From assembly GCA_033060915.1 (NCBI GenBank), contig CM065377.1, positions 39,604,183-39,668,182 on the forward strand: 64,000 nt of DNA. Reading direction: 5' to 3'. The position numbers were made by a program, and so were the translations under genes. The stretch comes from Euryodendron excelsum. Taxonomy: Eukaryota > Streptophyta > Magnoliopsida > Ericales > Pentaphylacaceae. The notes below the pieces were generated by a model. That model ran no database searches and had not been told where the DNA came from. It saw nothing but the letters and a program-made list of their open reading frames with translations. Positions 1 through 11,609 of this stretch are shown here, in pieces. Numbering within the stretch: the first letter of the stretch is position 1; each line of letters starts with the position of its first letter.

Positions 1-412
1 GCATAAAAAATAAAAATAAAAAAGATCCCCGAAGAGCTATTATTTCGAGTGCACAAAAGAGCTATTGTTAACGCTGTTATTTAAAAAAAAAAAAAAAAAA
101 GGTAAGGTATCAAAAGAAAGATGAGAATACGCAAAAAAGTGCTAATAGACCAAAAATCATTAACAATGATCACTAGTATCAAAAACAGAGTAGAATGGTA
201 TGTTTGGGCCATTTCTTTTTCTTTCAAAAATGAAAACCCACACCACGAACCTTAAAGTCCTTTCAGATCTAAATTAAATTTCTTAGTCCAAATAAGCTCG
301 TCGAAATACGATCTGCAAAGAAAGCTGGGAGATGCACAAGTACTATTTAAAAGTTTCTCAACAGAAACCAGAGACCTGGCTAAGGAAAAAGAGAGGGAGA
401 AGATAGAAAATA
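1..412. other. AT-rich non-coding sequence, retroelement-derived
   Basis: No convincing gene is seen. The stretch has poly-A runs near 83-100 and leads into a 200-bp tandem repeat. Short open frames on the minus strand have no domain and are shared with the repeat units, so they are not called. By position it is probably the distal internal region of the minus-strand retroelement whose PMD remnant lies at 1171-2781. Confidence 0.4.
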
Positions 413-741
413 AGCACATCCCCGAGGATACAGTGAAAACCCGAATGGGCACCGTAGGTAAAAGAGTAGGGATGTGGCAAGATACAAAACTATCGACCTT
501 GGTGAAAACCTGCAAAGGCGCCTTGGTGCATAAATGACAGAGCTGGGACTGGTTTCACCCTCACGAGCACCAGCAATAAAAATAGCAACAATAAAAAAAA
601 AAAAAAGATAAGCGCGTTCCCAAGGATGTGATGAAAACCCGAAAGGGCGCCGTAGGTAAAAAAAAGTAGGGATGTGGCAAGATACAAAACTGTCGACCTT
701 GGTGTATAAATGACAGAGCTGGGACTGGTGAAAACCCTCAC
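413..741. repeat. Tandem repeat, ~200-bp unit, about 1.6 copies
   Basis: The block GATGTGGCAAGATAC occurs at 471 and again at 671, exactly 200 bp apart. The surrounding sequence (a GTGAAAACCCGAA-type motif, CCGTAGGTAAA, and CGACCTTGGTG) repeats with the same spacing. Copies differ by scattered substitutions and a longer A-run near 590-606. Tandem repeats are common in untranslated internal regions of plant gypsy elements, which is the likely context. Confidence 0.75.
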
Positions 742-1170
742 AGGCGCCAGTAGTTAAAATGGCAAAAAAAAAATGGGGGTTGGGGCATAAGAGATAATCC
801 AAGGCATGAGCATTCTCAGAAGTCATGAGTATGAAAGCAGCAATGAGAAAGTCAGAAGGTGTCTCAAAAAGCATTATCCAGATTAGCCTAGTTAAGGCTA
901 AAAGAAGCAAAGGTTCCCCTCATGGGACAATAAGTCAGTTAGAGCATCAAACAAAAAGGAGTAATTTTTCATTTAACTTTTTTTAAGCTTGCTTTTTATA
1001 CTAACCATGTAGGAAAAGTATCTCAAAAGTATGGAAGGCTACAAGTCCATAAAGCAAAAAGAATACAATACTAAAATGAAGTCTATCTCTCTATAAATGT
1101 AAGAATCAATAAATCTAGGAGCGAGGGGCAAAGATATATCGCTCTCCATCATCATCAGAACAGGAATCAA
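742..1170. other. Retroelement internal sequence, nothing coding recognised
   Basis: Between the 200-bp repeat and the end of the PMD remnant I find no domain, RNA gene or promoter that can be supported. It contains poly-A and T-rich runs and is probably the 3' non-coding continuation of the minus-strand PMD unit. Confidence 0.4.
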
Positions 1171-2781
1171 CTAGGGAGGGATCAACTGACTTGCCACCTG
1201 CAAGAGGAGCACTCGAAGCAATGATCCAAGTCGGCCCTGCTCATAGTCTGCACATCTGGCCAGAAGTATATCCCTCTCCCGGGTAAAGGACTCTACGGCC
1301 TCTTGCAAAGACTGAATATCCACAATATCATCCTCCGGGGGAGTGAAAACGTCTAGGGCACCTCGTGACCGCTTATTTCCTCTCAAAGTACTCAAGGGTA
1401 GGCTATTGTGTGTCGATCTAGCCGTTGCTAGCTACATCTCTAGAAAAGTTACCTCAGTGTCTCTCGCTCTCAACCGATCATACAATACCTATATCAATCT
1501 TCAATTTGGCGACCTGTGACGATGTCCCTAAACAATCATTGCTATTAAGAAGTTTGTGTACCCCATGAGGGGTAAAGGAGTCTCAAAGAGTAGATCCTCA
1601 AGCCTGCTAAGACCTAACACATATCATTGAAGCCAATAACGGTAGTTCTCAGTCTTAAGGGGCATGTCAAAAAATGGACCATCATCATCCACGTGAGGAA
1701 ACAAAGATTTCCATGTATCTATAACTCTCTCTACCAATGCTCTCAAGATCAACGCCTCAATGACAAGGGTGAACTCAACCGTAGATGCCAAATAGGGGAT
1801 ATCCTGACTCCTATCGAACTATCACAAAACTCGAATCCCAAAGAAGTGGGCAATGCCCCATAGGCCCGCTAAGGGCACGAAGGCCCTCTTTAAAGGTCGA
1901 ACTCTCAAGCAATACTTACCAACCAATCCTGAATACCATCTGAGCATGCCCGATCTCATGCTTCGAAGGTAGTCAGCCTAAGTTGCAGCAGTCTGTGGGA
2001 ACTTCCCATTATCCGCCATAGCTCTCTGAGCTCTCACCAAGGAGCGTATATGGTCAAGCTCGGGGTGCCATGTATGCTGGAATAAAGGAGAAAAAAATAA
2101 ATGTCTGATGGCCCAAAGCTAGAAGAGAGCAGCACACCCCCAAAAATGAGCATCAACCATCTGCTGAAATCTGGTAAGGCTCACAAAGGTCTCCCCCACA
2201 ACCATGGGAGCATAGGAGTGCCCCTCATGAATCCTAGCCAGTAGTGCACATAACCGGCAGTAAACTAAATCATCTCCTCGTGGAAACATCAAGAAGTTCA
2301 AAAGAAATAGAGTTAAAGCAACCATGCGAGAAACAGACCAGTCCTAAAAAGTATGCCAATCACTTGAATGAGCCTTTATACCAGTCGTGAACTCAAAGCA
2401 GGAAAAGAGGAACTCCAATAGAATGCAAGGGAATTGGAGCAGAAAGGTAGACGAAAGAACTGCACGCCGGAGTCCAAGCTGGGATGAGACAACCATGATG
2501 CAACCATTAGGGAAGATAGGTCCTATAATGTCAGCAAAATCATCTCAAAAACCAAAGACAAAACCATACTCGTGAGAAGTAGGAGAAAGCTCGCACTCCC
2601 CGAAGCAGAAAAGAGACAAGTTAGGCTGCTAAAAGGGAATCACTGGCTCTATGAATCCTGGAATAAGCTACACCAATAAGAGTGAAGCCACCCGACCAAA
2701 GGATCTGTGAAAGATATTCTACTCGTCTGGGGGATAGCTGTCATGCCAAGCTCTCAACCGACTCAAAATCGCGTCTGTCAT
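1171..2781 (-). pseudogene. Plant mobile domain (PMD) protein remnant, retroelement-associated
   Basis: Read on the minus strand from an ATG at 2781, the translation follows the plant mobile domain (aminotransferase-like / PP7-long-form-like) pattern. It has an N-terminal block with the sense 'FIEPVIPF..FGECELSPT' (the usual FxDP...F.FG..EL.PTLEEY region) near 2640-2580. A middle block at 2325-2119 reads 'YCRLCALLARIHEGHSYAPM' followed by 'VGETFVSLTRF' and 'WGCAALF'. A C-terminal charged, coiled-coil-like tail (ESFTRERDILLARCADYE) lies at 1395-1171. Several stops and frame changes interrupt it, so it is a pseudogene. PMDs occur both in host silencing proteins (MAIN/MAIL1) and in gypsy and MULE transposons. 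The placement downstream of a minus-strand LTR (4124-8505) suggests a retroelement ORF rather than a host gene. Family assignment is from pattern recognition, not from a search. Confidence 0.6.
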
Positions 2782-4123
2782 CCTGAAGATCAAGGCAAAA
2801 ATGTCAACATATGGTAAGTATATCTCAAAAAGGTAAAAAAAAAAGATAAGAAGTAAGAAAAAGAAGAAAGGGAAACAGTGAAAAAAGATTTCAAATGATA
2901 AGTCAAAATGAATTTCCTACACATTTTGATTTTAAAAAGTCAAGTTTCAAGTCAAAATGAATTTCCTATATGTTTGGCTTTCAAAAGATTTTTAATTTCG
3001 AGTCAAAATGAATTTTCTAAACATTGTCTTCAAAAAGTCAATACCAAGTCAAAGCAAATTTTCTACTCATTTTGTCCAAATTTCAAAATGGTTTCTAATT
3101 CAAAGTCCAAAGTTCATTTCAAAATTAAATCCCAAAATTTTTCAATCAAAGTCTATCTCAAGTTCCTTCCTCAAAATGATTGATATTCCAATCAAAGTTT
3201 TTCAAAAGGTTTTTCCTTAAAAAGTCCTCTTCAAAAAATCAATTCTCTAAAAAAAAATCTCAAGTTTTCAATCCTTTAAAAGTTCTCATCGAATTTCAAA
3301 GTTTTCAATTTCAAATTCCATTTTCAATAGTTTTCTAAGTGTTTCCTCCAAAAGTTTTCATTCAAAACTTCATTCTTGAAATTTTCTTCTTAAGTTTTCT
3401 CCCAATAGTTTTAGGGCCCCCGAGTTTCTCGAGGGCCTTCTCCGCCAAAAAGGCCCATCCCTCAAAGGTTTATATCTTTTTTCTTCAAAAAGATTTTATT
3501 TAAAAAAATTTTCAACTTTTTCCATAATCGCAAAAAATTTGGCCAAAATTTCATTTATAAATGGTCCCTACAATGCCCAAAGCACATGCAATAAAACACA
3601 AACCATACAATTCACCACATCACAATCATATGGCACTAACACCCGTGCACGTTTTCAAGGCTTATAAAAACATCTTTCACTTTTCAAAAATTTACTCTAT
3701 TTCCAAATTTTCACAGAATTTCTCAAAATCATTTCACATATTTTTTAAAATATTTTCATATTTTTCTAAATATTAAACTCTAATAATTTCACCAATTTCC
3801 TAATTTTCTTTATTTTTCAAGTATTTTTTTATTTTTTTAAAAATTCAAAAAGTTTTCAAAAAATCACGAAACTTCATACAGTTATTAAACACATTTTTCT
3901 AAAGCACACAATATAAAAATCTAGCTATAAAACTCAATACATAAAGCTGTTGGAACAAATCTCCAACTTTTGCAGAAACCCTCTTTACATAAACATGTAA
4001 AATCGCTTAAATTCAATCAAACAAGTATCAGAACATAAAAATAACTCCACCAAGGTGTTCAAAACACATCAAATTATTGATTTTGACTATTTACATGACT
4101 CAAATGGAGTTCTATAAATCAAC
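2782..4123. other. AT-rich leader or flank with ~50-bp tandem repeat
   Basis: This is long T/A-rich sequence with repeated TTTTCAAAA words. At 2901, 2950 and 3001 the word AGTCAAAATG starts three imperfect units of about 50 bp. A GC-richer island (GGGCCCCCGAGTTTCTCGA) lies near 3414. No reading frame shows a domain. It lies between the minus-strand LTR and the PMD remnant, so it may be a leader. No primer-binding site complementary to a usual plant tRNA is evident directly beside the LTR at 4123. Confidence 0.45.
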
Positions 4124-4927
4124 TGTAAGCATTCCATTTTTGCCTGCTCAGCAATCTCCGGTACGGCTGGACTCATATTCAAATTAACATAGACATGTTT
4201 GAGTTCAAATCAACTTTTCAAACTCAATTCAATCAATCAATCGATTCGCAGGCCCGTCAGGCCCAATAGAGGTAAAATGACCAAAATGCCCTTGTGGCAT
4301 TGCTCAGTCCAATTCCAATTGGCACGTCCTCTTGGAAGACGGTAAGTCCCCGTTTCAATCTCAAATTCAACTTTAAGTCCAATTCCAATTCAAAACAAAT
4401 ATGGCACGCCTTTCGAAAACGTTGATCCCTCAAGCGATAAAACTATCCAATTTGGCACGTTTTTAGAGAAAACTCTTCGGAACGGTAAGTCCCTTCAAAC
4501 TTGTCGACCGGGACGGAACCCAAGTCCCCGAGATGGTAGAACGGTCCACCTTTGGCGCCTGCTAGCCCGCCAATGAAGAATGTCCGTTATTCGACATGTC
4601 ATTCGAGAAAGTTGATTCCTCAAATGATAAGTCCACTTAGCAGCTTCCCAAGGCCAGACAGTCTCCAAAATGAATGCAAACCGTCAGAGTGGCAGAAACA
4701 CTCATAAACGTTGCAACCATCAGAGTGACAGAAACACTCGTAAACAGGTCGACATTGGGAATTGCCAACAAACCCGCTATGTCACGGGACCGAACTCGCC
4801 TCTTGGCCATGATACGTTTACCAAAGGACGAGATACTATTGGAAACCAACTCGTCACAGACTGTCAGAGTGATGGAAACACTCAAAACTCAGGTCAACAC
4901 CAATGTATGCTAGCCCACTCTGGTAAA

Positions 4928-5430
4928 AAATGACCAAACTACCCCATGGGCCTTTTTCGGCACGCTTCTCGAGAAAGTACCTAAGTCCTTAGAGCGGTAA
5001 GTCCACCTTTCCAAGATTGTCCCGAGTACAATCTGCCATGTTCAAATGCCATCTAGTCGGTTCCGGACTAATTTTGAGACTATTCGATCAAAATAACCAT
5101 TTTGCCCCTAGGCATTCGAACGCCTCCGGGAACCATACCGGCTCTGGGTATCAAATTGATAACCTACCAAGAATGCTTCTAATAGTATTCCCAACCTTTC
5201 AATACCTTTTTGGATCATTCCGAGTCAATTCCGGCAAACCTAGTGCAAAATGATTATTTTGCTCCTAGTGGGCCAGTCGCCTTTTAAAACCACATCAACT
5301 CTGGGTATCAAACCGGCATTCCCTTGGAACACTCTAGATAGTGTTTATAACCTTCAAGTCCTCTTATGAGTCATTTTGAGTCCATTCCGATAGTTTTCTG
5401 GTCTAGTTGACTGTTTTGGCCCTAAAAGCT
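4928..5430 (-). repeat. ~160-bp subrepeats inside the LTR
   Basis: The motif (A)AAATGACCAAACTRCCCC / AAATAACCATTTTGCCCCTA recurs at about 4928, 5088, 5248 and 5407, with spacing of 159-160 bp. Each unit also carries a TACCNGCTCTGGGTATCAAA-like block. The same periodicity appears in plus orientation in the other LTRs (17215-17700 and 28988-29616), so it is a family-wide structure. Confidence 0.75.
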
Positions 5431-6849
5431 CGGTCGACAATTCCAACCTTATTTTTCAAGTCCATTACCCCTTGGACACTATTTCAGGGGTTGCTACCCA
5501 TTTTCGGCCTTTCAGACCATTCCCGGCCTTCCAGAACATTCTTGGACCTTCCGAAGTCACTCTTAGTGAAGCCAGGCCAAAAATTGCATGGTAGTCACTC
5601 TTACAAGCGCTCAAATCTTTTGCCTTGCGTATCAAGGGTTGAAAGATACGTTTCTTGCTGCCCTAAAACATTTCCTAAGTGGCGCCAGTGTAAAGTTTGC
5701 CCTGGCACCACTGTAACAGGCGCTAGGCTAGTCTAGGGTCTATAAATACAGAGCCTCCCCCCTGCATGCAAGGGTCGGCAATCTAACTCCAGAAATTCTG
5801 TCTCTTGATATACAAACCTCGAACTCTCTCCAAACCCTAAATCTCTTAGGCCTCTTCTAACCCTAGCATACATACACTCAATACACTATACGAGCCTCCA
5901 GCTAACCATTGAAGACTCAAGGTGCTGCAATCTCAAACGTAAAACAATAAAGCAAGCAAATCAAAGAAGACACAAGGTTAGTGTTCTATTTACGTTTATG
6001 CAATTCCTCCCTTCTTTCTTCTCTCTCCTAACCCACTTGAGTTTTCTTCTATTTTAATCCCCTATCTTCTTTCCCCCCTTTCTTGCATGCTTGGAGCAAG
6101 AGAATCCATGATCCATGTGTAGGAAGAATGGTTGAAAGTCATCGTGTCAGGGGCTTTCTTCTAATTCAATCTTAGACTATGTGGATTCGGCCCCCATTGA
6201 TTATGTGGTGAAGCCTAAACCTTGTATGTTCACGACCCTATTGCATTTTGCATATCATACTCATGCATCTCCTTCAAATTGTTTTCTATACTTGTTTTCA
6301 AAACTTGTATCAAAATCTCTTTCAAAACTTGCATTAAAAATCACTTCTTTCAAACTTATTTTAAAAATCACAACCTAAGGTGATTCTAGTCATTCCATGG
6401 ATAGAGTTGGTTTAGGAAAGTGTTATCTTTAATGGGACCAATATGGTCCATATTTTCAAATCCTTGTGGTTTTCAAAGTCATAATTCTAGAACAGTTCTA
6501 ACCTTCTTATGGTTAGAATCGTTTTAGGAAAGTGAGATATTTTTAGATACTTGCAAAAGTCCACATTCAAATCCTCTTTCCAAAATTGCTTTTCAAAAAT
6601 GCTACTTTCAAAAATCTCTTTTTCTTGGAGTCCAAGTGAAGCCCTAGAACCCAGGGTTAGGAAACCTTAGTGGTCAATTTCCTTTTCATGTCAAAATCCT
6701 AGATTTCCAAAATTCTATTTTCTTCATCAAAAATAAAACCTCTTTTTCATATCAAATCACACTTTCTAAATCCAAGTTTTTCAAATCTCATCCCTTCCAA
6801 TTCCATGTCAAATCTAATTTCCAACTTTTAGAAACAAAATCAAATCATC

Positions 6850-7460
6850 TCTTTTGGGAACAAAGTCCAATCTTTTATTTTAGAAAGTAGAAATCAAACC
6901 TTTCCTAATTTCAAATTTTTCATAATCTAAACCTTTCCTAATTCACATCCTTTCCAAAACTCAAACTTTCAAACATTTCCTAATCTCAAGCTTTCAAGTT
7001 TTTCTAAATTCTAAACTTTCTAAATTCAAACCTTTCTAAAATTCAAGTCTTTCAAAAATTCTAAACTTTCTTAATTCCAATCTTTATGCATTTCAAACTT
7101 TCTAAATTCCAAATCTTTCCAAATTTACACTTTCTTGAATCCAAGACTTTCTGAAATCCAAATCTTTCTAAATTCTAAATCTTTCTTAATTCTAACTTTC
7201 CAAATTCAAATCTTTTCAAAATCGACTCTTTCTTAAAAGGAAACTTTCTTAATTTAAAACTTTCCAATTTCAAAACTTTCCTAAGTTGAAACTTTCCAAA
7301 TCTGAAACATTTCTAATTTGAAACTTTCCTAAAATGGAATCTTTCTATTTTGAAAACTTTCCTAAATCCTACCTTTCCTAATTCAAACCTTTCCTAAATA
7401 AATCTTTCTAAACTCGAATTTTTCAAATCTAAATCAATCCTTTCCAATTTAACTACACGT
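6850..7460. repeat. Pyrimidine-rich short-period array in the LTR
   Basis: About 600 bp of CTTTCTAAATTC / TTTCCTAATTTGAAAC words repeat with a ragged 15-25 bp period. The plus strand is almost free of G, and the other strand is purine-rich. The mirror-image purine-rich version lies at 15600-16100 (plus LTR), and 18700-19080 repeats the pyrimidine version in the inverted copy. No coding potential. Confidence 0.65.
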
Positions 7461-8505
7461 TCCAATCTTAGGTCACTTAAACCCTAGGAGGACAAAAATC
7501 CTAGTTCAACCCTAACCCTAATGTTAGGAAGCTTCAACCATTTTCTAAAACTCTTTTCTTAACCAAGATAGTCTTCCAATTTTAAACTTCAAAATTTTTT
7601 CAAAACTCAACTCTATCTTTCCAAATCTAGTCCAAGTTTTCTTTCAAAGATCAAAACCCCTTTCTCAAGTCTATGTTCAATTTCAAATCAAATCTCGATT
7701 TCAAGTTTAAATTAAATTTCTCTCAAATTTAGTTATGTTCAAATCAAACTTTTAAAAAAACCTAAAAGTATCTATTTCTGATCGGACTCCTGTCTGAACT
7801 ACGACTAACCTAATTTCCAAAAAGAGATACGTAGACAACTCTCATGGGTGTGGTCATAAACTTTTTTCAAATCTCCAATTCCACAATCTATTTCAAGTTT
7901 TCAATTCCTAAAACAATTTTTCAAATTTCAAATTTATTTTCAAAATCAAATCAATTTCATGCACTTGCATATCATGCATCATGTCAAACTTTCTTTCAAA
8001 ATTCTTTTTAAAAGTGGATAGTTTTGGACATTTATTAATCAAAGATTCCAAATGAGTGAACCTAGGGTGAATAGACATGTAGGTACCGCAAGGGCAGGGT
8101 AGGGTGATGGCTTAATGCGTCTTCCCTACACGTAACCAACCTTCGAACCTAGATCACTATTTTCAAAGACCAAAATTGGAGTTATTTTCAAAAAAGGGCT
8201 TAAATATTTCCAAAAATTGCCAAACAACCTATTTTCTAAAAAACCCTCTCTCGAGGAAGTTTTCAAAATCTTTTCAAAAACCCTAAATATAATCTTCGGA
8301 TTGCACTTAGTTTTGGATGACCTAACTCACCTTAATCAATTTTGGTGGCGACTCCAAATCTTTTCCAAAAGCCCTTATTCAAAATCTATTTTCAATTCAA
8401 ACCTGGTCGAACTCATTCTTTTAGGAGGATGAGTTCTAACGAGAGAGTATTGCATTTTTTTCACTTGCGCGTATTTTCCTCGAGTGCGAAAATTAGGGCG
8501 CGACA

Positions 8506-9077
8506 CTTCCCAACATGTAATAGGATCTTTGAACCTAGACCTGATTAAGCAAACCAACATGGAGTCAAACCATCATGGGCCTTTCAAAATCGACACAAAT
8601 GCCTTTTCAAATCGAATAAAACTTTTCCAAAACTGCATATTATATTTTCTGCATTAAAACTATGTTTTTAACCTCTAAATTTATGTTTACGAAAACATGC
8701 TTTTTGGTGTCCTAGCACACCTTAATTGTTAGATGGAAACTCCAAAGCTTTTTCAAAACTAATGGCCATTTTCAAATCAAAATAAATTATACGAGCCGGG
8801 ATAAAGACCCTCGTACGGTTCGGAGGTAATAGGATATCCAAGTCACAAGTAAAACCCCATTCTGGGCCCTGTGTTATTTAGGAGATATTTAGGCGGTCCA
8901 AAATCTTATTGTCATACCTTCCATCTAAGATAATACTAAAAGCTGAAAGAAGTCCAAAACCATGTTCATATATAAACTTACTGTTGGGGATGGGTAAGAT
9001 GCAAAATTTCTATACATAAAGATGGGGAGCTTGACACATGGACCCCTTGAGGATAATAGGCCTTAAATCATTTTGCA
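8506..9077 (-). mobile_element. Retroelement 3' internal untranslated region
   Basis: This lies between the integrase stop codon (9078-9080) and the LTR start (8505) on the minus strand. No frame is open. The bases beside the LTR (minus strand TGTTGGGAAG) are mildly purine-rich and could be a degraded polypurine tract. The position and lack of coding fit the 3' untranslated region of a gypsy element. Confidence 0.6.
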
Positions 9078-9588
9078 TTAATAGGAGAAGGGGGTATTGG
9101 AGCCTAGCCTGGAGATTCTGTAGTAGCCACTGGTGCTGGTTTCCTTGATTTCAAAAGGACCCTCCCATTTAGGGGAGATTTGGTGGCAGATGTTCCTCTC
9201 ATGATATGTGGGTAGTGTGTAGCACGAGGACCCCATCTTTAAATTGTCTTGGGTGCACAAGGCTATCGTAAGCACGAGCTAGGTGCTTTTAATAGGCTCA
9301 CAAGTCGGTTTGGGCCTGATCTCTATTTTCATCCAGGGATTCGAGCTGGTAAGGTCATTCATCTTGAAGGACTCCACCAGCCATGGCGATCCGTGCCGAT
9401 GGAACAATGATATCCATAGGAAGGACTCCTTCAGCCCCATAGACAAGGGAGAAGGGAGTCATTTATTTGGGTCGCTTATTGGAAGTAAGATATGCCCAGA
9501 AGGCCGTAGGAAGGGACTGAGCCCAATGAGCTTGGTGATCTTCAAGAGTGCGACTGAGGATCTTGATCAAAGTTTTGTTGGTGCCCTC
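9078..9588 (-). pseudogene. Ty3/gypsy integrase, C-terminal half (split gene, downstream part)
   Basis: On the minus strand, 9588 to 9275 encodes the end of the integrase core and beyond in one frame with several stops. Recognisable are the NKTLIKILSRTLEDHQAHWA segment, the AFWAY motif, 'TPFSLVYGAE' and the following 'VLPMDI'. The open part 9275-9078 gives the C-terminal module with 'SPKWEGPFEIKE' and 'GYYRISRL', typical of gypsy integrases of the PKWEGP type. In life the protein joins retroelement cDNA to chromosomal DNA. The frame stops abruptly at 9588, where an LTR begins, and resumes at 21190. It is inactivated by in-frame stops as well as by the insertion. Confidence 0.85.
9584..9588. 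repeat. 5-bp target-site duplication, left copy (CCCTC)
   Basis: CCCTC lies immediately before the LTR start TGTCGCACCC. The right-hand partner is CCCTT at 21190-21194 after the LTR end. One mismatch in five is compatible with an old insertion. Five bases is the usual size for Ty3/gypsy integrases. Confidence 0.75.
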
Positions 9589-11609
9589 TGTCGCACCCTA
9601 ATTTTTTGCACTTAAGGAAAATATGTACAAGTGAGAAGAATATAATACTCTCTTATTAGAACTCATCCTCCTAGAAGGATGAGTGCAACCAAGTTTGAAT
9701 TAAAAATTGATTTGAGTAAGGGCTTTTAGAAAGAGATTTGGAGTCACCACCTAACTTGATTAAGGTGAGTTAGGTCATCTAAAACTAAGCACAATCCAAA
9801 GATTACACTTAGGGTTTTTGAAAAGTTTTGCAAACTACCTTAAGAGAGGTTTTTAAGAACCTTTGAAAAGTTTTAAGCCCTTTTTTAAAGTAACTCTGTT
9901 TTGGTCTTTGAAAACAGTGATGTAGACTTAGAGGTTGGTTACATGTACGGAAGAAATCCTAAGATCATCACCTTACCCCACCCTTTCGGCACCTACATGT
10001 CCTTTCACCCTTGGTTCATTCAATTAGAATCTTTGATTAATATTTTTCCAATCATATCCACTTTGAAAAGAGTTTTAGAAAGAAATTTGATATGGTGTAC
10101 GACATGCGAGTGTAAGAAAAAGGCCTGATTTTGAAGATAGATTTTGAAAAGATAGATTTGATTTTGAAAATACTTAATTTGAAATTTAAAAGAAGGTTTT
10201 AGAAATTAGAAATAGATTATGGAATTGGAGATTTGAAAATAAATTTTAGAATTAGAAGCTTGAAATAGATTATAAAATTGAAAATTTGAAAAAGGTTGTG
10301 ACCGCACCCATGAGGACTGCCTTTGTATCCCTTTGTTAGGAATCAGATCAGTTGTAGTTTGGATAAGAGTCCGATTGAAAATAGACACTTTGAGATTTTG
10401 AAAAAGTTTAACTTGGAAAGTTTTGATTCAAAAAGTGTTTGATTTGAAAAAAGGATTTGATTTAAACTTGGAATAGAATATTTGAAATTGAACCTAGACT
10501 TAGAATTGAACTTGAAAAAGAGTTTGAACTTTGATGGAGAACTTGGACTTGATTTGAAAAGATTGAGATTTGAAAACATCTTTGACTTGAATTGGAGTTT
10601 GAAAACTATCTTAGTTTTAGAAAAGAGTTGAAGAAAGGAGTTGAAGCTTCCTAACTTAGGGTTAGGTTGAACTAGGGTTTAGGCCTCCTAAGGTTTAGGT
10701 AACCTAAGGTTGAAACATGTAATTGAACTGGAAAGCTTTGATTTATACTTGAGAGGTTTGATTTTAGAAAGCTGGATTTAGGAAAGGTTCGAATTAGGAA
10801 AGTACGATTTAAGGAAGATTTGAAAAGAGATTTGATTTTATCTAGAAAGACTTGACTTAATCACTTGATTTGAATGAATTTAGAAAGTTAGGTTTAGGTA
10901 AGACTAGATTTTAGAAATCTTTGCATTTAGGAAAATTTCAAAATAAAAAAGTTCCATTTTAGGAAAGTGCCAAATTAGGAAAGTTTTATTTTAAGAAAGT
11001 TTCATTTTAGAAAAGTTTTGAATTTAGAAAGATTTCATTCCTATTTCCTAAAGTAGAAGATTAGATTTTATTTCCAAAAATAGATGATTTGATTTGGTTT
11101 CCAAAATTGGTGGATATGATCTAGTTTCCTAAATTGGAAGATTAGATTTGATTAGAAAATTGGATTTGACATGGATTTGGAAAGGTTGAATTTTGAAAAT
11201 CTAGGATTTTGAAAATCTATGATTTGGTGTAGAAAAGAGGTCTTGGAAACCTATGATTTGATATGAAATAAGGAGTCATGTTTTTATGAAAGAGAACTAG
11301 GGTTTCCTAGTCATAGAACTTAGGGCTTGACTTGGACTCCAAGAAAAGAGTTTTTGGAAAGGAGATGTTTTTAAAAGAATATCTAGGAAGGAAACTTGAA
11401 AAGAGTTTTTACAAAAAAAAATTTAAAAAGAGCTCTTGAAAAAGAGTTTGAAAAGAGTTTTTTGGAAAATAGATTTTTGAATAGTGTTTTTTTTTTTTTT
11501 TTTTTTGGAAAGAAGTTTGAAAGGCAAATTGGAGAATGACTTGAATATGGACTTTTGAGATCTTTTGAATGTCTACCTTCCTAAAACGATTCTAACCATG
11601 AAGATAGTA
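9589..11609 (+). mobile_element. 5' part of a plus-orientation LTR (truncated)
   Basis: It begins TGTCGCACCC and tracks the complete LTR at 14471-18449: the ACTCATCCTCCTAGAAGGAT block near 9661, the GATTAAGGTGAGTTAGGTCA block near 9758, the AGGTTGTGACCGCACCCATG block near 10292, then purine-rich arrays. Similarity ends near 11609, after a block equal to about 17000 in the complete copy, and PMD sequence starts at once. The last ~1.4 kb of the LTR, any leader and the N-terminal half of the PMD reading frame are missing together, so one deletion explains the junction. Confidence 0.8.

Larger units (their letters stand above)
4124..8505 (-). mobile_element. Gypsy-type long terminal repeat, minus orientation (~4.4 kb)
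   Basis: The plus strand starts TGTAAGCATTCC and ends GGGCGCGACA, the reverse complement of the TGTCGC...TTACA ends shared by the other LTRs in this window. Internal landmarks also match in reverse: the 'AACTCATTCTTTTAGGAGGATGAG' region near 8410-8432, the ACCTAACTCACCTTAATCAA block near 8320, the CTTCCCTACACGTAACCAACC block near 8122, a pyrimidine-rich CTTTCTAAATTC array at 6850-7450, and the 160-bp subrepeat zone at 4900-5430. Directly to its right are 3' internal sequence and an integrase tail on the same strand, so it is the 3' LTR of that minus-strand element. About 4 kb is unusually long for an LTR and is reminiscent of the Tat/Ogre lineage (inference). Confidence 0.8.

Noticed and set aside
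380..910. 176-codon minus-strand open frame
   Set aside because: It runs through a 200-bp tandem repeat and A-runs, has no domain, and is open because of repeat composition.
9283..9615. 110-codon plus-strand open frame
   Set aside because: It is antisense to the recognisable integrase on the minus strand.
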